Shown: positions 17,638-27,800 of the stretch, one piece after another
Layout of the letters: each line of letters begins with the position of its first letter
How positions within the stretch are numbered: position 1 is the stretch's first letter
Assembly: GCA_017445925.1 (NCBI GenBank)
Contig: JAFSRW010000092.1
Location: 1 to 49,986, forward strand
Direction of reading: 5' to 3'
Length of the DNA stretch: 49,986 nt
From: Bacteroidaceae bacterium
GTDB taxonomy: Bacteria > Bacteroidota > Bacteroidia > Bacteroidales > Bacteroidaceae
The notes under the pieces: model-generated
The model's database searches: none
What the model was told of the DNA's origin: nothing
The model's input: the letters and a program-made list of their open reading frames with translations, nothing else
Program-made: the position numbers and the translations under genes

Positions 17638-18134
17638 AATGTTATCAGCCATGTGAGTATTTTCTACGGGTACAGAATAGCTATTCATGGCATTTTCCTT
17701 ACTAATGGTGGGGCGCGACATCTTCTTGGTATCTGCCACACCCTCCAGGGAAATAATATCCGAGAACTCAGGGTTGTTCACCACAATGCCTATTCCCTTG
17801 GCTGTGTCCATGCTGGAGCCGCCTCCGATGGCAACTATGAAGTCAGCCCCTGCCTTCTTGCAAGCCTCTATGCCATTCTTGACATTTGTAACGGTAGGAT
17901 TAGGCTTTACGTCATCAAATATCTCATACTCAATGCCAGCCTGATCCATAACATCCAGCACCATTTTGGCAACGCCAAACTGCATCAGGCCTTTGTCTGT
18001 TACTACCAATGCCTTCTTGAAGCCGAGGCGGGCCACTACACCTGGCAACTCCTTGCGAGCACCGGGACCGAAGTATGACACTTCGTTAAGGATAAATCTA
18101 TTAACCATAATGTTGTTTTTTAAAAAGGACAATG

Positions 18135-18201
18135 CAAATATACGGTTTTGTTCTATTTCCGTACTTAAATAAATGATATTTTAACTGCATAAATTGATAT
18201 T
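18135..18201 (-). promoter_or_regulatory. Duplicate fucO promoter and operator in front of the chimera
   Basis: The minus strand carries TATATTTG at 18142-18135. Thirty bases beyond it lie the plus-strand boxes ATGATATT (18173-18180) and TTGATATT (18194-18201). Period (21 bp) and distances are identical to those at fucO, whereas the intervening sequence has diverged, which marks the boxes as functional sites. Confidence 0.68.
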
Positions 18202-18238
18202 ACCCTGCAAGACCTTCATATTTGGCATGTTAAAAGAA

Positions 18239-18275
18239 AAACAAAGGCCAACGCTTTTTGCGTAAGCCTTTGTTT
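18239..18275 (-). terminator. Terminator after the 51-codon gene
   Basis: AAACAAAGGC (18239-18248) pairs with GCCTTTGTTT (18266-18275), with an inner ACGC/GCGT stem around a five-base loop. On the minus strand the hairpin is followed by TTTCTTTTA. It ends the short gene at 18299-18454. Confidence 0.85.
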
Positions 18276-18298
18276 ACCATAGATATTAAGGTATTATA

Positions 18299-18454
18299 TC
18301 AGTCCTTGTCATCAGACCAGATTTCCCAACTGTCTTCTTTGGTCAATGCATCGCCACCATCCACTGTGGTTTCGCTGTCAATTACCAGGCTTTCTGCCAG
18401 CATGCTGACAACCTCAGCCTCTTCTACTTTCAAAATCGGTTTTATGTATTTCAT
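18299..18454 (-). CDS. Small 51-residue acidic protein downstream of the GLUG gene
   Basis: The product starts MKYIKPILKVEEAEVVSMLA, continues with ESLVIDSETTVDGGDALTKE and ends DSWEIWSDDKD. It is acidic with a conserved-looking Trp/Asp tail, and has no signal peptide or Cys. Short proteins beginning MKYxKPxIxVxxxE and ending in Asp/Gly/Trp-rich tails often follow large surface proteins in Prevotella-like genomes; their function is unknown to me. It lies 122 nt downstream of the GLUG gene on the same strand, separated by two inverted GC-rich palindromes, and is followed by a strong terminator. That makes it a likely transcribed gene. Confidence 0.65.
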   Translation of the reverse strand: MKYIKPILKVEEAEVVSMLAESLVIDSETTVDGGDALTKEDSWEIWSDDKD

Positions 18455-18459
18455 ATAAG

Positions 18460-18568
18460 ACCCCTCCCATCCTCCCCTCTAGGGGAGGTGACTAATGAGG
18501 GTATGGGTCATAAGTTTATATTCAGTTTTCTATTAACCCCCTCCCCTCGGGGAGGATGGGAGGGGGTT
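18460..18568. repeat. Pair of GC-rich palindromic repeats in inverted orientation
   Basis: One copy (18460-18488) reads CCCCTCCCATCCTCCCC then TCTAGGGGAGG. The other (18535-18568) is the same sequence inverted: AACCCCCTCCCCTCGGGGAG then GATGGGAGGGGGTT. Each can fold by itself, and the two can pair with each other. They sit between the GLUG stop codon and the small gene and might act as a leaky terminator or an mRNA stability element. Confidence 0.75.
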
Positions 18569-18576
18569 GTCTGTCT

Positions 18577-21500
18577 TTATCTCAGCACCTTCTTACCGTT
18601 AATAATGTAGATGCCCTTCTGAGCCTTGTTCACACGGCGACCACTAAGGTCGTAGATAACGTCGTTAAGGTCTTTAGCGTCCTTAAGGCCGTTAATGCCC
18701 GTTGCATCTTCCTCGTTGAAGAAGAAGGCCTTTACACCTTCAGCACCCATTAGGTAAGCCTTACCTGCCTTAATGGTACCCTTGTCTGCCAAATAGAAAC
18801 CAATAGGTTTGTCCTCGGGATGAGCCAGAACATACTTGCCTGCAGCTTCCATATCCTCAGCAGCACCCATCAGGTCGTTGCCTTCGATATTGGCAGGCAG
18901 GCTTGCATAGGTAACAGTCATGCCTACTAAACGGTAGTGGCCACTGGTTGCATTACGGGTTAGTGTCACAGTCTCTGCATTACCTGTCCACGTAAAAGTT
19001 TCGAAGTCGAAATCACCGCCATTGAATACAGCTTCGCTGCTGGTTGGAGCATTGTTCTTGCCAAAGTTAAATACAATCTTGGTAATAGGCTGACCTAATG
19101 CATAAACAGAAAGAATATTGCCGCCATAGATGCGTGCTGCCGTACCCGAATTGTAGTACTTAGGAGTCGTAACTCCTTCACCGAGATCGAAGCTGATATC
19201 TAAATCATCCACAGTAATGGTACTTGAAAGTTCCTGTGCATTCTCGAAGCCCATAGCGGAGAAGTCCACAGTCACAATCTTTTCTGCAGCTGAGGCAGGC
19301 TTGAAGCTATAGAAACCGGCAGCACCCTTCAGTATGACAGGTTCCCAGGCGGGAACTGTACCCTCAAGAGCATTCAGCGCCAGTTTGTCGTTATAGATAC
19401 TACCTGTATAAACCTCAACATTTTCGGGAGCATCTACAGCTTCGGGAAGGAACATCGTAGCATAACCAACCTCGGAAATCTCCTTAACGATACCATGAGT
19501 CTGATTCAGTTCAGGATAAGCATCCTCTCCGATATTCTGACGGAAGGCAGCACCCAACATATAGCATAGTTCTCCGCTGGCTGCCTGGTCTGCCGTTACG
19601 CCCTCAAAGCAATTATCTGCTCTACCGCCATTAGGATAAGCACAAGAAATAACTGGCAAGGTGGTGTAGCAATTCTCGAAGAAGCCTATTGCAGCCTCAC
19701 CGCAGAGTCCACCCTTCTGCTCATGGTCAGTTACAAATTCAAAGTTACCGCGGGCAAAACAATTTTTCAGCAAAGCATTGGCGTGATGTTCGCCTACAAT
19801 GGCACCGCAACGCAGGTTGGCGGTACTCTCTATGTGTCCGTTCTCAACACCCAGATTTTCGATGTACCCTCCGATCAGGCGAGAGAAAAGTCCTCCCTCG
19901 CAGTCGGTCTTCACGAAAATGTTACGAATCACATGATTGTTACCATAGAATCTGCCCCTATAAGGTGTTGATTTATCTGCATCATTGTTTAGACCGATGG
20001 GAGAGAACTTGTCGCTGAACTCCATATCAATGTCACTGACCAGAGATCCGTTAGCATTCTGATTCTGTGTATTGACAATCTGAGAGAAGCGAATCAGCTG
20101 ACCAAGGTTGCCAATGGTAAAGGCATCGAGTTCATCATCACGTCCGGGCTCTTCGTAGATATTCAGGCAACCTTCGTTCTGACAAATACCATTCAGGTAG
20201 TTATGACCGCTGGTATTAGAATAGCTCAAACCATCGCAAGAGGGGAATACAGGAGCGTGAGTGGCGTCGAGTGTAGGCCATTCATCAACAGGCTGACCAT
20301 TGTCGATATTCTGATACCAACCTGTACCCAACTCGGCACATAGTTTACCAGAAGCTGCATTTGCATCTACATAGCCTTCGGCATTATTGAAGCACTTATT
20401 GAAAGTACCCAATCCTCCGACAAAGGTGGACTCTGTGGTATAGCAACCCGTAAAGGTGCTGTTTGAAGCCTCGCCACCGAAAGGACCCTTCTGTGCGTTG
20501 GTAGTGTTATAGGTAATGGAATTGGCACGGACAAAGACATTGTTGATGGTACATCTTTCCAATTCACCGCCTAAGACACCGGCACGGATGCCTTGTGTAT
20601 TCGTAATGGTGATATCGCCCATAAAACCGACATTTAAAATATTTGCCCCTGAGGCCCTGCCAAAGAAACCCGTCTCTATCTTGTTGTCCCGGTAAACGGT
20701 AAGGTTGTTGATAACGTGCCCCTGACCGTCAAATGTGCCGTTATAGACATAATTCTCGCCGCCGTCTTCGTACAGTCCGATGCCATAAAAGTCCTTAATG
20801 CCACTCATATCTATATCGGCTGCCAGCTTGGCCTTTGCGCTCTGGTGGAAGTGACAGGCATAGACACTGAACCACATCAGCTGCTCGGGTGTTGAAATAA
20901 GGAAGAAGCCGTCAGCATTGGGAGTCATATAGTCTTCCTGATAGAAGAAATCCACACACTCGCGGCAAACACCGTCCACAAAGTTATGCTCGTTGGTATA
21001 GGTGTCGCTTTCCAGCAACTTTGTAACCTGAGGAACATTTGAGTTGACTACGGGATAGCCATTGTTCTTCAAGTCCTGACGCCAAAGAGGAGTAAAGGTA
21101 TGGAAGTTATTCATCTCGAAGCATAGCTTACCGCTCATGATGTCTTCGACGGGAACATTCTGTTTCGAGTTGTCAACCAACTGACCCAAGTTACCGGACA
21201 GAACAGCATAGTCGGAATAGCAACGGCTGAAGCGTGTATCGCCGGCAGCCTCACCAGCCAAGCCGCCTTTCTGCTCACTTGTTGTTACAATCTCGTTGTT
21301 TACGCCAAAACAACCGGAAACTGTAATAAACAGAATCTCACCGCCAAGGGCACCGGCACGCTTACCGTCGGTACTTTCGAAATGAGAGTTCACAACGCCA
21401 AGGTTATACACACTGCCACCCTGAATACGAGAGAACATTCCGACCTCGTAATTTGCAATTTTTACGGTCATGTTCTTCACCACGAAGCCATTTCCGTTAA

Positions 21501-21753
21501 ACTCGCCTTGGAAAGTTGTCTGGGCACCGTCATTATCAGCAAAGAGGCCGATGGGCGTAAAGTTCTCGACACCGGACATGTCTATGTCGTTCATAAGACG
21601 GCCCTTTGCGTGATTGTTTTCATTGTTCACAATGTTTGAATAATCCACCAGGTCCTGAGAGGTGCGAATCAGATACCACTCTCCGTCCTGATCAATAGCT
21701 GCGCTGCTTAAACAAAAAGAGGCAGCAAGCAAAAAAATACAAAGTTTTTTCAT
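18577..21753 (-). CDS. Secreted GLUG-repeat surface protein with T9SS sorting domain
   Basis: The product has 1058 residues from the ATG at 21753 (an in-frame ATG lies at 21762). A signal peptide (KLCIFLLAASFCLSSAA) precedes three similar modules, at about 20-235, 285-515 and 545-770. Each starts with a line like LxxxxDIDMSGxxxFxPIG, passes through GxFNGxGHVIxNxTV, MFSRIQGGSVYNLGV and GALGGE, and ends with GLAGEAA. This is the GLUG-type beta-helical repeat of adhesin-like proteins. Modules are joined by His/Cys linkers (EHNFVDGVCRECVD; GHNYLNGICQNEGCLN). A beta-rich region (770-1030) and a sorting domain (YDLSGRRVNKAQ, then KGIYIINGKKVLR) close the protein. It is probably displayed on the outer surface for adhesion or glycan binding. 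Confidence 0.85.
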   Translation of the reverse strand: MKKLCIFLLAASFCLSSAAIDQDGEWYLIRTSQDLVDYSNIVNNENNHAKGRLMNDIDMSGVENFTPIGLFADNDGAQTTFQGEFNGNGFVVKNMTVKIANYEVGMFSRIQGGSVYNLGVVNSHFESTDGKRAGALGGEILFITVSGCFGVNNEIVTTSEQKGGLAGEAAGDTRFSRCYSDYAVLSGNLGQLVDNSKQNVPVEDIMSGKLCFEMNNFHTFTPLWRQDLKNNGYPVVNSNVPQVTKLLESDTYTNEHNFVDGVCRECVDFFYQEDYMTPNADGFFLISTPEQLMWFSVYACHFHQSAKAKLAADIDMSGIKDFYGIGLYEDGGENYVYNGTFDGQGHVINNLTVYRDNKIETGFFGRASGANILNVGFMGDITITNTQGIRAGVLGGELERCTINNVFVRANSITYNTTNAQKGPFGGEASNSTFTGCYTTESTFVGGLGTFNKCFNNAEGYVDANAASGKLCAELGTGWYQNIDNGQPVDEWPTLDATHAPVFPSCDGLSYSNTSGHNYLNGICQNEGCLNIYEEPGRDDELDAFTIGNLGQLIRFSQIVNTQNQNANGSLVSDIDMEFSDKFSPIGLNNDADKSTPYRGRFYGNNHVIRNIFVKTDCEGGLFSRLIGGYIENLGVENGHIESTANLRCGAIVGEHHANALLKNCFARGNFEFVTDHEQKGGLCGEAAIGFFENCYTTLPVISCAYPNGGRADNCFEGVTADQAASGELCYMLGAAFRQNIGEDAYPELNQTHGIVKEISEVGYATMFLPEAVDAPENVEVYTGSIYNDKLALNALEGTVPAWEPVILKGAAGFYSFKPASAAEKIVTVDFSAMGFENAQELSSTITVDDLDISFDLGEGVTTPKYYNSGTAARIYGGNILSVYALGQPITKIVFNFGKNNAPTSSEAVFNGGDFDFETFTWTGNAETVTLTRNATSGHYRLVGMTVTYASLPANIEGNDLMGAAEDMEAAGKYVLAHPEDKPIGFYLADKGTIKAGKAYLMGAEGVKAFFFNEEDATGINGLKDAKDLNDVIYDLSGRRVNKAQKGIYIINGKKVLR

Positions 21754-21896
21754 AAAGTACACAATTAAGTTACTAAAATAGTTAATCAGATTTTTTGGAA
21801 AAAATAGTTTTTATGATTGTTTTTTTATGGTTAGAAAATGACTTTATTATATAAGTTTATGGCATTTCTGACTTTTTTGTCCGAACTCCATGGCTT

Positions 21897-24809
<2,913 letters not shown>

Positions 24810-24820
24810 AATTCCTGCGT

Positions 24821-24873
24821 TTTTAAAATATCCCGAGCAGCACATGCCACCCGGGATATCCCTGAAAACAGGG
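24821..24873 (-). terminator. Terminator after the large GLUG gene
   Basis: On the minus strand a small hairpin (CCCTG-AAAA-CAGGG on the plus strand, 24860-24873) is followed by a larger one in which ATATCCCG (24828-24835) pairs with CGGGATAT (24852-24859). The minus-strand sequence then runs into TTTTAAAA. It lies 12 nt past the stop of the GLUG gene. Confidence 0.75.
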
Positions 24874-24884
24874 CTCAACCTTTG

Positions 24885-27800
24885 TTATCTGAAAAGAACT
24901 TTCTTTCCGCCTACAATATAGATTCCCTTCTTCAACTGAGAATTAACCTTGCGGCCTGTGAGATCATAGACATCTCGTGTGTTCACGTTGACGTTGACGT
25001 CCTCGATGGCATCAGGCATATTGGCAGAACCCACAAGTACAGGGTAGCTACCCTCCTGCATATCGCAAGACCATACAGAAGCGTCCCATGCAACAACGGC
25101 TTTCTGCATCTCAGAGAAGTTGGTGCTGTCATAGAAGATAACGCCTTGCTTAACGTCTCTCCTTACGGTGCGACCGAAGATCTCGTAGTCGTTGTTCCAT
25201 ACTGCCACATTCTTGTATACAGAAGCAGGAGTATCCTTGCTCTGGCCACCGCCTACAATACCACCGCCACGTGTGGTGGAGCCTGCTGCATATACATTCT
25301 CCATCGACAGTTTTTCTGCCACATGTCCAACGATGCCACCGGTATAAGTGGCTGTAGAGTTTACGTCTACATTAGCATAGCAGTTTTTGATAATGGTGTA
25401 TCCTGCAACCTTGCCGAACATACCACCTCCGTATGCGCCTCCACAAGTAAGTTTACCGTTAACATATACATGCTCTATAACAGACTCCATACGATTGTCG
25501 TCGAATCCTACTTTGGCTGCAATCATACCCGTGCGGTCATTGTCACTCACCGTCATATTCTCAAATCCGATGTTGCGGAGGTTCCCGTTCAGAACTCCAA
25601 AGAAACTGTTGTAGGATGATGCCGTGTTGCAAGTAAGATTACTGATAATATGGCCTTGGCCGTCGAAATCGATAGCATAGGCTGTATTGTTGCAGATAGG
25701 CTCCCACTCCTTTATCTTTTCCATATTCAAGTCGACTCCCAACTTCACGAAGTTAATCTGGTCGGCCTTGAGATAACCACTCAGGGCAAGCATGTCGTTA
25801 ACATCCATGATGATGAACGGATCGTCCTGGGTTCCCTTCTGGTTGGGGAGCTGGCTGTTGCCATTGGTGTAGATTCCGTTCTCATCCAAATAAACTACCT
25901 TATGAGAAGGATCCAGAACGGGCTGTGAATCCTGTCCCAGCGTCTGACGCCATGCAGGATTAACCACCTTTCCGGCATTTAGGTTATAGCAGAGCTCACC
26001 TGTACCGATGGTTGTGGCAACCTCGTCTCCTGCGTAGGAATTGTAGGCTGTAGCCATTGCACCTATGTTCTTGTAGGTTGTCCAGCATCCATAGAAGTTG
26101 CCACCTGCAGCCTCGCCAGCGAAACCGCCCTTCTGGCTGTGTGTGGTGTTGAGTTGAATGTCGCCGCATGTCCAGCAGTTATATACATTGGTCAAATGAA
26201 TCTCACCTCCCAGAACGCCGACACGTACGCCATCGGTGTGTGTGTTGGTGATGGTTGCATTCTCTATACCCAGGTTGCGGATTGTTGCCTCAGAGCAACG
26301 GCTGAATAAGCCTCCCTCCCAGCGGTCGTCAATCGTTACCTTCAGGTTACGGATTACATGCCCCTTTCCATCGAATTCTCCGCGGAAAATTCGGGAATTG
26401 GGAAGGTAGTCGGAGTAATGTCCTATCATGGGGAAGTTATCAATCATACTCATGTCTATGTCGTTCTCGAGGCAAGCTTTGGCATGCTCATCTTGGCTGT
26501 TGACATAATTGGCATAGTAGCGCAACTGGAAGGCATTGGTCAGGTGGAAGTAGCCATCCTCACCGGGAGCACACTTGCCGCCGTCAGCACCGCAGACAAT
26601 GCAGATACCGTCCTCGTTGTATTGATGGTCGGGCAGAACGATATCCTGTTTCTCGTTGGTATAAACCACCTCACCTATGCTCTTGCCACCGCAGTCCACT
26701 TCTCCCTTCATATATACCACACTATGTGTCTGGTCCAATACGGGATAGGCATCCTCTCCGATGTTTTGGTACCATGCAATCTGACTCTGGTTGCCGTTCA
26801 GGCGGAATGCCATTTCTCCGGTACCCATGATAGCCTCGGCCTCTTCGCCACAGAAGCAGTTCTCTTCCAGACTGGCAGCATTGGTCAGTTCGGGATACGT
26901 TGTCCAGCAACTACGCAGGGCCGTTGAGGCACATTCGCCGGCAATACCGCAGTGCTGTGGGTGATCCGTAATTACTTCCAGATTACCGGTTGTATAGCAG
27001 TTGATTATATTTGACAAGTGAATTTCTCCGCCCAGCACACCGGCACGGACATTACCGTCATTTACTATCTTCGCATTTACAATACCCAGATTCTTAATAG
27101 TGGAATACAAGGCACGTCCGAACAAGCCGGTCTCTTTCGTGTCGAAAACTTCTATGTTGAGATTGCTGATGACGTGACCCTGTCCGTCGAACTCACCTAC
27201 GAATTCATTTTCCAAACCGTCTGCATCGGAATGAACACCAATGGGTTTGAAGTTATAGACCGAAGACATATCGATGTCGTTTGTCAGGACAGCTTTTACT
27301 GTATTCTTATTTGCTATATTATTTACATAATAAGAGAACCAAACCATATTGTGTGGACTGGAAAGTTGGAACACACCATCTATCTGCTCAGGCTCCACTC
27401 CGTATGCCAGCAGATAATAGGGGTCTTGCTTCATCTTGTCTATCAACTGCTGAACCTCCTGATCTGTGGCAGTACCGCTCCCGTATATATCTACCATACG
27501 ATCTACCATTTCCTGCATATAATTTTCTTCCTCGGCAGTACAGTTCGATTCGTAATATGCATCCTCTATATCTGCCATTACCTTAGTCAGTTCCAGATAT
27601 ACGCACTTGCTGTCATAGATGGCCTGGAAGACATCTCCAATGGCATGAATCAAGTCACACTTCTCCTGTACGGTGGTAGCGGCTTCTGCCTGTTTTACCA
27701 GTCCCTTGAGCTGCTCGTTCAATTTTGTCTGGTAATTGGGAGCCTCGCTATAAGCATCGAAAGAAGGCTGGTAGTCGTCTGTCACATGCTTGGCATTTTC

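Larger units (their letters stand above)
17419..18108 (-). pseudogene. Chimera: 5' part of a second fucO fused to a CotH-type sorting domain
   Basis: From ATG 18108 about 142 codons repeat fucO almost unchanged, up to ISLEGVADTKK. The frame then switches to MSRPTISKENAMNSYSVPVE, closely matching the C-terminal region of the CotH protein at 21897 (TRPTIESANAMNSYSVPVE). It continues through VYDLNGL and KGIYIINGKKVLIR, a T9SS sorting domain. Reading then runs past the normal end into the ATPase 3' end in antisense, stopping at 17419. It lacks the metal-binding half of FucO and has no signal peptide, so neither half should work. The frame is open across the joint, so a deletion between two once-separate genes is the simplest origin. 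Its promoter region is preserved. Confidence 0.85.

Noticed and set aside
17419-18132. A second functional lactaldehyde reductase
   Set aside because: Only the first 142 or so residues match; the half with metal ligands is missing and replaced by a sorting-domain tail.
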